Positions 1 to 6,744 are shown, numbered from the stretch's first letter. The stretch is 7,285 nucleotides of DNA from Coriobacteriia bacterium (GCA_009781525.1 WQXZ01000087.1:1-7285), one strand, 5' to 3'. Notes: generated by a model from the letters alone, not told the origin. A program made the numbers and translations.

Positions 1-642
1 ATCTCGAATGGGGTTGACCCTCTACCAGATACAGACGATGAAAAGGTAGCGGTGTTTCGAGCTGAGAATAATCTAAACCCAGACGATATGGTAGTCACTT
101 TCTTCGGTAGAATGGCAAAAGAGAAAAATGTCGACATCCTGATTCCGATGTTTGAGCAGGTAAAGCAAAAAGTCCCAAGCGCCAAGCTGCTACTGAGTGG
201 AGACAACGAATATCGAGCTACGCTGATGAAGAAGGCTCAACTATCGTGGGCAGCAGACTCGATAGTCTTTTCAGGACGGTACAAGCGAGCCGACCTGCAG
301 ACGATTTGCGCTGTCAGCGACGTCTACGTGTATCCTGCTCTTTCCGATACACAGGCAATCGTCTTAAACGAAGCGGCTCTAGGCTCTCTACCTCTGGTTT
401 TGGTTGACCAAGAGGTTAACGATGTTGCGTCCTTTGGCGTGAATGCTTTATTTGCGACAAACACCCCGGATGATCTGGCAGAAAAAGTAGTCAAACTCCT
501 GCAAAACGATGATATGCGAGCAAGTTTTGCTGCAGAATCACTGCGCATTGCTTGCGAGTTCACCATCAGGAACCAAGCTGAAAAAGTGATCAACCTTTAT
601 AATCAAGTAAAGTCTGACCATATTCGTCAAGTAGATGGATAA
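1..642 (+). CDS. GT4-like glycosyltransferase, C-terminal part (5' end outside window)
   Basis: Reading frame 1 is open from the first base to a TAA, giving 213 residues of a longer protein. A GTG at 52 is an internal codon, since the frame continues upstream with the family-typical ISNGVD (residues 1-6). This matches the C-terminal, sugar-nucleotide-binding Rossmann domain of GT-B family 4 retaining glycosyltransferases. FFGRMAKEKN (34-43) is the usual start of that domain, LLLSGDNE (63-70) fits a later strand, and YPALSDTQAIVLNE (111-124) is the donor-binding EX7E region. The first acidic residue of EX7E is Asp116 and the second is Glu124. Asp for Glu is conservative and occurs in some members. 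The acceptor-binding domain is not visible, so neither acceptor nor sugar can be named. A role in glycolipid or cell-surface polysaccharide synthesis is the generic expectation. The ABC-F gene follows after 44 bp; there is no visible functional link. Confidence 0.85.
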   Translation: MSNGVDPLPDTDDEKVAVFRAENNLNPDDMVVTFFGRMAKEKNVDILIPMFEQVKQKVPSAKLLLSGDNEYRATLMKKAQLSWAADSIVFSGRYKRADLQTICAVSDVYVYPALSDTQAIVLNEAALGSLPLVLVDQEVNDVASFGVNALFATNTPDDLAEKVVKLLQNDDMRASFAAESLRIACEFTIRNQAEKVINLYNQVKSDHIRQVDG

Positions 643-686
643 ATCAGAGTCAGCTGATCAGCCAAGAGAGGCTTTGAGAGCTTGCA

Positions 687-2744
687 GTGATACTTGCGAC
701 CTACAATCTAAGTAAGTCATTCGGTAATCGCGTAATATTTAATAACGTGAGCCTTCGCATCAACGAGCGCGACCGTATTGCCCTGGTCGGGTCAAACGGT
801 GCAGGAAAGACCACTTTGCTAAATATCATTGCAGGTCATGACAGCCCTGACAGCGGCTCGGTTGTGCTGTCGAAAGGTGCAACCATAGGCTACCTTGAGC
901 AGAATACCGTCGAGTTCGGTGATGGATTACTGTTTGATAATGTTATGACAGCAGCGCAGCACCTGCTTGATATGAAAGCTCGGATGACGACGCTCGAAGC
1001 CCAGATAAGCGAGGCTGGCGCTGAGCCGTTCTCGCAAGCGATTCCGAGCCCGGAGGTAAGAACAGGCTGCGAAAACGCACTACCCACAACAAATGCGCTA
1101 TCCACAACTCTGGATAGACTGCTTGACGAGTACGGTCGTCTGACCGACATGTATGAGTATGGCGGCGGCTACACAATCGAATCAGATGCTCGCGCAGTGC
1201 TTTTCGGACTTGGATTCAAAGAAACCGACATGAAGCGACCGACCGAAGAGTTCTCTGGTGGCTGGAAAATGCGTATCGCGCTGGCAAGACTGCTACTGGC
1301 AAAACCTGACTTGCTTCTACTGGACGAACCAACCAATCACCTTGACCTTGCCAGTGTGCGATGGCTTGAAGGATTTCTGCGCACCTACGCCGGAGCTGTG
1401 ATACTTGTCAGCCACGATCGCGCTTTCATGGATGGCATGGTCGATGGCATCATCGAGCTCGAATCCGCCCGCGCAACCTTCTACAAGGGCGACTACAGCA
1501 GTTACGAGCACCAGCGCGAAGCCAACCTGCTACGTCTGCAAGAAGCCTACGAGCAACAACAAGCAGAAATAGCCCACCTCCAAGCCTTTGTCGACCGCTT
1601 CCGATACCAAGCTAACAAAGCCAGGCAGGCGCAAGATCGATTGAAAAAGCTTGAGAAAATCGAACGTATAGTTCTGCCTGAAGTCAGAAAGCAGGTTCAC
1701 TTCAACTTTCGTCAACCAGAACGTACTGGAGATATGGTTGTCGAGCTAAAGGGCATAAAAAAAGCATATGGAGAAGTTCACGTCTATGGTGGTGGCGGCC
1801 ACCCGGGCATTGACCTGACCTTATATCGTGGCGAGAAAGTTGCTCTGGTAGGAGCAAATGGAGCCGGCAAATCAACACTGCTGAAAATCATTGCTGGAGA
1901 GCTCGCGTTCGAGTCAGGCAGCCGTCGACTGGGCACCAAGGTACAGTCAGCATATTATGCCCAGCATCGCCTCGAAGAATTACGCCTGACGAACACTGTG
2001 CTGCAAGAGATCGAAGCGATCACTCCTGGATGGACCCAGTCCGAACAGAGAAGTCTACTGGGTGCGTTTTTATTTCATGGCGATGATGTAGGCAAGAAGG
2101 TTTCTGTTCTATCTGGAGGTGAACGCAGCAGGCTGGCATTAGCTAAACTACTGGTTGTACCGAAACCGTTGATTTGCCTGGATGAGCCGACCAACCACCT
2201 CGATATAGCCAGCAACGACGTGCTTGAAGCAGCACTGAAGGCTTTTACCGGCACGCTGGTTTTTATCACTCATGACCGTCACCTGATCAGATCAGTTGCG
2301 AATCGAGTAATCGAGGCAAGGGACGGGCTGATCTTCAGTTATCCCGACTATGACGACTTCGTATATAGAAGCGAGCAGTTGGCCGAGCAACAAACAACCT
2401 CGAAGCCCCAAGACCTACCAAGCTCAAGCAGTCGTGCAGCAAGCAGTCGCCAGGCAACAGAGACACGCAAGCGTGCTGAGGCTGAAGCCCGCAACTCATC
2501 TTACCAACGCTTTAAAGCCGACAGACAAAGACTGTCGGAGCTCGAAAAAGAATTGGATAGCTCAACTGCGCGCTATGATGAACTGATGACCAAGATGTCT
2601 GACCAGGAACTATATGATGATAAGAACGCTTTTAATAAGGCTCTGAAGGAATACACCAGTCTGAAGCAACTTATTCCACGACTGGAAGAAGAGTGGTTTG
2701 ACATCACGCATCGAATCGAGACCAACGCTGAAGTTGCCGAGTAA
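687..2744 (+). CDS. ABC-F family ATPase (Uup/YdiF-like, ribosome-associated)
   Basis: 685 residues with two ABC ATPase domains and no membrane segments, the architecture of ABC-F proteins, which act on ribosomes and do not transport. Domain 1 has Walker A GSNGAGKTT (35-43), signature FSGGWKMR (189-196) and Walker B LLLLDEPTNHLD (209-220). A charged linker (about 258-345) corresponds to the P-site tRNA interaction motif. Domain 2 has Walker A GANGAGKST (389-397), signature LSGGERSR (475-482) and Walker B LICLDEPTNHLD (495-506). A Ser/Gln-rich spacer (565-592) leads to a predicted coiled coil (about 595-680) like the Uup C-terminal domain. Start is GTG at 687, with a weak GAGAG at 676-680; the next residues, ILATYNLSKSFG, match the usual N terminus. 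Residues about 110-142 look like an insertion in the arm region of domain 1. The likely role is translation-factor or stalled-ribosome rescue ATPase. Antibiotic resistance cannot be claimed from motifs. Subfamily placement is uncertain. Confidence 0.93.
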   Translation: MILATYNLSKSFGNRVIFNNVSLRINERDRIALVGSNGAGKTTLLNIIAGHDSPDSGSVVLSKGATIGYLEQNTVEFGDGLLFDNVMTAAQHLLDMKARMTTLEAQISEAGAEPFSQAIPSPEVRTGCENALPTTNALSTTLDRLLDEYGRLTDMYEYGGGYTIESDARAVLFGLGFKETDMKRPTEEFSGGWKMRIALARLLLAKPDLLLLDEPTNHLDLASVRWLEGFLRTYAGAVILVSHDRAFMDGMVDGIIELESARATFYKGDYSSYEHQREANLLRLQEAYEQQQAEIAHLQAFVDRFRYQANKARQAQDRLKKLEKIERIVLPEVRKQVHFNFRQPERTGDMVVELKGIKKAYGEVHVYGGGGHPGIDLTLYRGEKVALVGANGAGKSTLLKIIAGELAFESGSRRLGTKVQSAYYAQHRLEELRLTNTVLQEIEAITPGWTQSEQRSLLGAFLFHGDDVGKKVSVLSGGERSRLALAKLLVVPKPLICLDEPTNHLDIASNDVLEAALKAFTGTLVFITHDRHLIRSVANRVIEARDGLIFSYPDYDDFVYRSEQLAEQQTTSKPQDLPSSSSRAASSRQATETRKRAEAEARNSSYQRFKADRQRLSELEKELDSSTARYDELMTKMSDQELYDDKNAFNKALKEYTSLKQLIPRLEEEWFDITHRIETNAEVAE

Positions 2745-2772
2745 AGCTCCAGGATTGCCCAAGTTAAGCCAC

Positions 2773-2804
2773 TTGCACAAAAACATGCTAAAAAATAGTA
2801 GAAT
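2773..2804 (+). promoter_or_regulatory. possible sigma-70 type promoter before the cobalamin block
   Basis: The 209-bp gap between the ABC-F and cobU-like genes contains an AT-rich stretch with TTGCAC (2773-2778) and TAGAAT (2799-2804). The -10 matches the consensus at five of six positions, but the spacing is 20 bp, longer than the preferred 17. This is the largest gap before the cobalamin genes, so a promoter somewhere here is expected. I found no convincing cobalamin riboswitch (no B12 box) in this gap. Confidence 0.25.
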
Positions 2805-2953
2805 ATCTCCAATCAGATATACAACTCGGTGTTAGAATTATTGCGGTCAATCGACACCAAAGTCTACAAGCATGGCTGTCCAGGCGCATATGGTTGTAAC
2901 TCTCAGTTCAAATCAAATGTTTGTTACTGATTAATTGAATCGGGGTATAAAGC

Positions 2954-3583
2954 TTGCAAGTGTTTATAACCGGCGGGTGTAAAAACGGTAAATCAGGTCG
3001 TGCAGAACAGCTGGCTCTGGCAATACAGGGTTATGTGAACAGTAGGTCTGATCAAAGCTTCCCTCTGTATTACGTGGCAACAATGGTGTCCTCTAACGAC
3101 GAGGACGAACGGAGAATCACCCAGCATCAGTTGAATCGAGCAGGCCTTGGCTTCACCACTATTGAGATTGTTACAGAAATTGACGCGCTAACCAACGAGC
3201 TTGATAAAGACGGAGTGGTTCTACTTGACAGTCTGACCGCATTATTACTGAATGAGATGATCGGAGCGACCGACCAGTTCGATATCGATGCTGTTGATAG
3301 AACACTGTCACAGGTAGCCAGTCTGATCGACTATTTTAATAACATGGTATTGGTCTCTGACTACATCTATTCAGATGCCGCTCTATACGATGACCTGACA
3401 ACACAATACAGACTGGGGCTGGCATCAATAGACCGCATGGTTGCTGCGCGTGCCGACATCGTGGTCGAAGCCTGCTTCGGCAACTATGTCACACATAAAG
3501 GTGCTGATGCGCTGGAAGAGTTATTACCGCAATTCGAGAGCGCTCTGAAATCAGTCGACGTGGCCCAGGTCTTATCCACATAA
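2954..3583 (+). CDS. cobU: CobU-like adenosylcobinamide kinase / adenosylcobinamide-phosphate guanylyltransferase
   Basis: 209 residues, slightly longer than typical CobU (about 180). CobU phosphorylates adenosylcobinamide and then attaches GMP from GTP, a late step of cobalamin nucleotide-loop assembly. Visible CobU features: P-loop GGCKNGKS (7-14); YYVATMVSSNDEDERRITQHQLNR (39-62 region), equivalent to the family's YIAT...DEM..RI..H...R, with His58 at the position of the guanylylated His of Salmonella CobU; and VLLDSLTALLLNE (89-101), equivalent to the LxDCLTLWxxN segment. The C-terminal half diverges: the usual NEVGxGIVP...RD..GR.NQ is replaced by SDYIYSDAALYDD (135-147) and YRLGLASIDRMVA (152-164), followed by a family-like ADIVVEACFGNYVTHKG (167-183). 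Start is TTG at 2954, placed just before the first beta strand, with GGGG at 2942-2945 as a plausible ribosome-binding site; GTG at 2960 is the alternative. A second CobU-like gene follows after 66 bp. Confidence 0.82.
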   Translation: MQVFITGGCKNGKSGRAEQLALAIQGYVNSRSDQSFPLYYVATMVSSNDEDERRITQHQLNRAGLGFTTIEIVTEIDALTNELDKDGVVLLDSLTALLLNEMIGATDQFDIDAVDRTLSQVASLIDYFNNMVLVSDYIYSDAALYDDLTTQYRLGLASIDRMVAARADIVVEACFGNYVTHKGADALEELLPQFESALKSVDVAQVLST

Positions 3584-3649
3584 GAGTCTGACAGTAGAGA
3601 ATCGATACTTGTATATGAAAATGCAGCGACCGAGGCAAGGAGTACATGA

Positions 3650-4024
3650 ATGATTTTGATAATCGGGGGAGCACATCAAGGAAAACTACAGTTCGCTGAG
3701 CAGGCGTTCGCTGACAGGACAGTTTTTCAATGCAGCATTGACAACCCTGAGCTTGATCTATCGTACGGTATTATAAACTCGGTGCATTTTTTGATATTGG
3801 CGCAGATGCGTGCTGGACTTGATCCTGAGGCGATTTTCAGCAGCCAGACTGGTGACCTGGCTGATAAGGTTTTGATCTGTGACGACATCAGTAGTGGAAT
3901 CGTTCCGCTCGATCGCGAGATGAGGCTATGGCGTGACACGACCGGGCGAATACTGGCTCGTCTTTCGCAGCAAAGCGAGCAGGTGTACCGCGTTTTTTGC
4001 GGCATCAGCAGCAGATTGAAATAA
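3650..4024 (+). CDS. short CobU-like protein with degenerate P-loop
   Basis: 124 residues, well below CobU length. The N terminus MILIIGGAHQGKLQFAEQ (1-18) aligns with the CobU P-loop region, but the last position of the P-loop is Leu13 instead of Ser/Thr, the residue that normally ligands Mg-nucleotide. The C-terminal part keeps what the upstream CobU-like protein lacks: DDISSGIVPLDRE (78-90), equivalent to NEVGxGIVPxxxx, then LWRDTTGRILARLS (93-106) and VYRVFCGISSRLK (112-124), which resembles the end of standard CobU. The middle segment carrying the guanylylated His is missing. AAGGAG at 3637-3642 lies 7 nt before the ATG, so the gene is probably translated, and hemC begins 18 bp after its stop. 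I recall similar short GG..QGKL proteins in cobalamin clusters of anaerobes but cannot verify this here. Function could be a CobU partner subunit or a corrinoid-binding paralogue. Confidence 0.8.
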   Translation: MILIIGGAHQGKLQFAEQAFADRTVFQCSIDNPELDLSYGIINSVHFLILAQMRAGLDPEAIFSSQTGDLADKVLICDDISSGIVPLDREMRLWRDTTGRILARLSQQSEQVYRVFCGISSRLK

Positions 4025-4030
4025 GTAGTG

Positions 4031-4036
4031 GGAGGA
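4031..4036 (+). promoter_or_regulatory. ribosome-binding site that fixes the hemC start
   Basis: GGAGGA lies 6 nt before ATG 4043. An in-frame GTG at 4028 would place this Shine-Dalgarno sequence inside the coding region (reading GGRK), so ATG 4043 is the better start. Confidence 0.8.
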
Positions 4037-4042
4037 AGAAAA

Positions 4043-4918
4043 ATGAAGCAGACCGTCCGAATCGGATGCCGAGAAAGCGAACTTGCGATTGCCCAGGCTG
4101 AGACTGTGATCAGAGCGGTCAATGAGATCGATCCTGATATTGAATTTCACCTGGTAACGTATAGAAACGTCGGCGATAGAAACCAGAGTCTGGATATTGA
4201 CTCGACGAATACCAAGGTTCCGCTGACCAGAGACATCGAGAATGCACTCGCGAGCGAGAAGATTGACATTGCGGTGCATAGCTTCCGAGACATGCCGTAT
4301 TCAGAAAACCCTGACTTCCCCGTTGTGGCGCTTACCGAACGCGTCTCTGCTCTTGATGCGCTGGTGCTGCCAGAGGGCATCTCGGAACTCGACAATTCGC
4401 TGCCGGTCGGCACGTCAAGTCTGCGCCGAGCTATCCAGTTCAAGCGCCTGCATCCCGACGCCGACATCGCTCCGATTAGGGGCAATATCACCACTCGCCT
4501 GGCAAAACTCGACCTGGGTGAGTACTCCGCTGTCATCCTTTCGCTGACCGGATTGATCAGGCTGGGTCACGAAGAACGCGTTTCACGCATTTTCACTGCC
4601 GAGGAGATGATTCCTTCCGGCTCGCAAGGAATCATTGCCATTCAATCAAGACTTGGGGATAATTGCGCGTATCTTGCACCGCTACACAGTTGGCGCTCGG
4701 AAACCGTCTCGCTGGCTGAGCGACAGTTTCTACGCACGATGACCGAGCAGACAACTTTCTCGACGGGAGTTTTTGCTGAACTGCGCGGCGAACAGATTGT
4801 AATCATGGGAATGTTTGTCAGCTCAGATGGTAAGATTATCACCAGCCGAATCAGCGGTGAGGCAGCCAGAGCCCAATCATTGGGAGAAGAACTGGCGCTA
4901 AAGCTGCTGGCAAGCTGA
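4043..4918 (+). CDS. hemC: HemC-like hydroxymethylbilane synthase lacking the cofactor Cys
   Basis: 291 residues, close to the usual HemC length of about 300-315. HemC polymerises four porphobilinogens to hydroxymethylbilane, using a dipyrromethane primer bound to a Cys. Conserved: RIGCRESELAIAQ (6-18) with Arg10 (E. coli Arg11); DIAVHSFRDMP (75-85) with Asp83 at the catalytic Asp84 position; GTSSLRRA (123-130) with the Arg128/129 pair; IRGNITTRLAKL (145-156) with Arg146 and Arg152; GLIRLG (170-175) with Arg173; AERQFL (225-230). Unusual: the C-terminal GGCQxPIGxYA motif reads EQTTFSTGVFAEL (235-247), placing Thr237 (codon ACA, 4751-4753) where E. coli has Cys242. GGKGLF in the active-site loop reads NTKVPL (56-61), Lys55 is Ser54, and the GQG motif is SQG (194-196). 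ATG 4043 is preferred over GTG 4028 because GGAGGA sits just upstream. It lies between two cobalamin genes, so a corrinoid role is likely. Whether it makes hydroxymethylbilane is uncertain. Confidence 0.88.
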   Translation: MKQTVRIGCRESELAIAQAETVIRAVNEIDPDIEFHLVTYRNVGDRNQSLDIDSTNTKVPLTRDIENALASEKIDIAVHSFRDMPYSENPDFPVVALTERVSALDALVLPEGISELDNSLPVGTSSLRRAIQFKRLHPDADIAPIRGNITTRLAKLDLGEYSAVILSLTGLIRLGHEERVSRIFTAEEMIPSGSQGIIAIQSRLGDNCAYLAPLHSWRSETVSLAERQFLRTMTEQTTFSTGVFAELRGEQIVIMGMFVSSDGKIITSRISGEAARAQSLGEELALKLLAS

Positions 4919-5009
4919 CTGGCTGCTGCGAGAGTTACTGCTGGTAGTGGATTTGCTTGATACTCTGTGTCGAGCACCGTTTTAAATTGTCTGAGGTAGA
5001 TATAAGCTG

Positions 5010-6461
5010 ATGAGTGATGCTGCTGTTAAGGACCGATTATATGTAATCGGATATGGACCAGGCAACGATGCCTATCTGACCACAAGAGCCCAAGAGATAA
5101 TCGAGCAAGCTGAAATGGTGATTAACGCCAGCTTTAGCGGGGACGGTAAATCCAGGACACAGGATGCATCGCTTCATGCTGTCAATGAACAGATCGTGGG
5201 CTTTTCGGATCGCAATAGAACACGCGACAGAAAGAGCGGCAGTCTTGCAGTGCTGCTCAGTGGTGATACAGGCTTTTACAGTCTAGCAAGTCTTTACATT
5301 GATGCTTACTCGGAGCGCTTTGAGGTCGAGCTGATACCTGGTATCAGTGACATTCAGTATCTGAGCTCGAGAATCAAAGTTGCCTATGATGACGCTCTAC
5401 TGGTAACGCAGCTGCATAGAAACGAAGCTATTGTTCCCAAGGTTCTCTACAACCAGAGGATTTTCTTGCTGGTTGACGCAGAGGGCAGTGCAGGCTATGT
5501 CTGCGAACACCTGGAGCGTTTCGGACTTGGCGATGTGCAGGTGACCATCGCTGAAAGGCTCTCGACAGAAGGGGAGCAGATAACCAGAGGTACCGCAGCA
5601 GGTCTTGCACATGGCGACTATGATGATCGTGCGGTGATCTATATCGAGAATCCTGACTTCGCTAATCGCTATCAGTCAATCGGTGACCGAGATCTTATCC
5701 ACAGTGAAAAATATTCCAGCTCTGAAGAGGTTCGTTGGATTTCGATTCACAAGCTGAATGTACAGCCAGGCGATGTGGTTTATGACATCGGAGCGGGCTC
5801 GGGAGCAGCGTCGGTGGAGCTGGCGCGGAAGGCCGCGGATAGTTTTGTCTATGCGATTGAGAGTAGCTCAGAGGCGATTGCGCTAATCGAGCAGAATCGG
5901 TTGAAGCACAAGGCTTTCAACATCGATGTTGTACATGGCGAGCCAGCTGAGATGATGAGCTGGCTGAACTCGCCTGACAAGGCTTTTATCCGGGACGCTG
6001 GGCATAAGCTGGATGAAATTATGAGGTGGCTGGTTGCCGAGAATCACCAGATCAGGATTGTTGCTAATGTGACATCGCTGTCCAATCTGAGTCAGGTGCA
6101 GCGCATTTTTAAGAAGTACGGTCTCTACGATGTCGAGGTTGTTTATATGAATGTAACCCGCGCTGAGAACACTGACGGCGTGGAGTCACTGTTGACTGGG
6201 AGTCCGATTTTTATTATCAGTGGTACTGCTGATACGCCTCCACCTGAGGTCAAGCGTACAACGCCGACCATGCGACAGCGCAGAGCCGAACGGGTCAAAG
6301 CCAGAAAGGCAACCCGTGAGGCACTGAAAGCCAGATCGGGTGTCAAGCAGCCGAGCCGTGGTCGTGTTCTGTTGCAGCGCCTGCGAAGAAGACGCAGAAG
6401 AGATGACATGCTGAATGATGATCCGCATCGTTTGCATCCACCTGGCGGTGAGGTGTTCTAG
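5010..6461 (+). CDS. cbiET: CbiE-CbiT fusion (CobL-like precorrin methyltransferase/decarboxylase) with Arg-rich tail
   Basis: 483 residues; CobL-type fusions are usually about 400-430. Residues about 9-215 are CbiE, a tetrapyrrole methylase: RLYVIGYGPGNDAYLT (9-24), VLLSGDTGFYS (81-91) and IPGISDIQYLSSR (109-121), with a closing strand around RAVIYIENP (207-215). Residues about 222-404 are CbiT, a class I SAM methyltransferase: DVVYDIGAGSGAASVE (255-270) is the SAM-binding loop and YAIESSSEAI (281-290) the acidic second strand. Together these methylate C5 and C15 of the corrin ring and decarboxylate the C12 acetate. Differences from usual CbiT: SSSEEVR (236-242) replaces MTKxEVR, and FIRDAGHKLDEI (326-337) replaces FIGGxGGxLxEI. 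Residues 405-483 are not part of either domain; 22 of residues 415-464 are Arg/Lys, including six in a row at 459-464. Start ATG 5010 has GAGGT at 4993-4997, slightly distant. It follows hemC by 91 bp. Confidence 0.9.
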   Translation: MSDAAVKDRLYVIGYGPGNDAYLTTRAQEIIEQAEMVINASFSGDGKSRTQDASLHAVNEQIVGFSDRNRTRDRKSGSLAVLLSGDTGFYSLASLYIDAYSERFEVELIPGISDIQYLSSRIKVAYDDALLVTQLHRNEAIVPKVLYNQRIFLLVDAEGSAGYVCEHLERFGLGDVQVTIAERLSTEGEQITRGTAAGLAHGDYDDRAVIYIENPDFANRYQSIGDRDLIHSEKYSSSEEVRWISIHKLNVQPGDVVYDIGAGSGAASVELARKAADSFVYAIESSSEAIALIEQNRLKHKAFNIDVVHGEPAEMMSWLNSPDKAFIRDAGHKLDEIMRWLVAENHQIRIVANVTSLSNLSQVQRIFKKYGLYDVEVVYMNVTRAENTDGVESLLTGSPIFIISGTADTPPPEVKRTTPTMRQRRAERVKARKATREALKARSGVKQPSRGRVLLQRLRRRRRRDDMLNDDPHRLHPPGGEVF

Positions 6462-6553
6462 CGAAGGTTTTGCGACTACCAGTCGACCCAAAGCAGCCAC
6501 AAGCCGTTCAAAGCCACAGCCCAGGCCAATGCTGCAGCTCCGACCCGCCTGAT

Positions 6554-6588
6554 GCGGCAACCCGCCTAACCAAAGCGGCAACCCTGCC
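6554..6588 (+). repeat. imperfect direct repeat in C-rich tract
   Basis: GCGGCAACCCGCC (6554-6566) recurs as GCGGCAACCCTGCC (6575-6588), differing by one inserted T. The copies start 21 bp apart. They lie just left of the outer arm of the inverted-repeat element and may be part of its degenerate left end. Confidence 0.5.
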
Positions 6589-6683
6589 CAACAACCGATT
6601 CCCGAACCCCCAATTTCAGCTTTTGGGAGATTTCTGCAACTTTTTTGCGGTTGGGCGCCAAAAAGTTGCCCAAAAAGCAAGCT

Positions 6684-6727
6684 TTCATGTGGTAAATGCA
6701 ACAAAACTGTTGCATTTACCACATGAA
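6684..6727. repeat. perfect 20-bp stem hairpin inside the element
   Basis: Arms 6684-6703 and 6708-6727 are exact reverse complements, with a 4-nt loop AAAC (6704-6707). The arm ends in ATGCAACA, so the loop is flanked by TGCAACA and TGTTGCA. No T-run follows the 3' arm, so it is not a standard intrinsic terminator. Confidence 0.9.
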
Positions 6728-6744
6728 CGTTGCATATGCAACGT
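6727..6744. repeat. 18-bp perfect palindrome ACGTTGCATATGCAACGT
   Basis: The sequence is its own reverse complement with no loop and follows directly after the 20-bp hairpin, sharing base 6727. Its half-site GTTGCAT also occurs in the preceding hairpin, and GTTGCA occurs in the right outer arm. A spacer-free palindrome like this could be a dimeric-protein operator or a recombination site. Confidence 0.85.

Noticed and set aside
52..54. GTG 52 as the start of the glycosyltransferase
   Set aside because: The same frame is open to base 1 and encodes the typical ISNGVD segment before it, so the gene begins outside the window.
2880..2925. tRNA-like T-arm (AGTTCAAATC)
   Set aside because: No acceptor stem, D-arm or anticodon arm can be built around it.
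2745..2953. Cobalamin riboswitch upstream of the CobU-like gene
   Set aside because: GCCACT (2768-2773) and a GGTGT/ACACC pair recall parts of B12 riboswitches, but the order is wrong and no B12 box or matching core follows.
4028..4042. GTG 4028 as start of hemC
   Set aside because: The codons GTG GGA GGA AGA AAA contain the Shine-Dalgarno sequence for ATG 4043, and the family's conserved N terminus begins right after ATG 4043.
4242..4547. 101-codon frame overlapping hemC, and minus-strand frames under hemC, the ABC-F gene and the short cobU-like gene
   Set aside because: All lie within strongly supported coding regions, have no family resemblance and no ribosome-binding sites; they are shadow frames.
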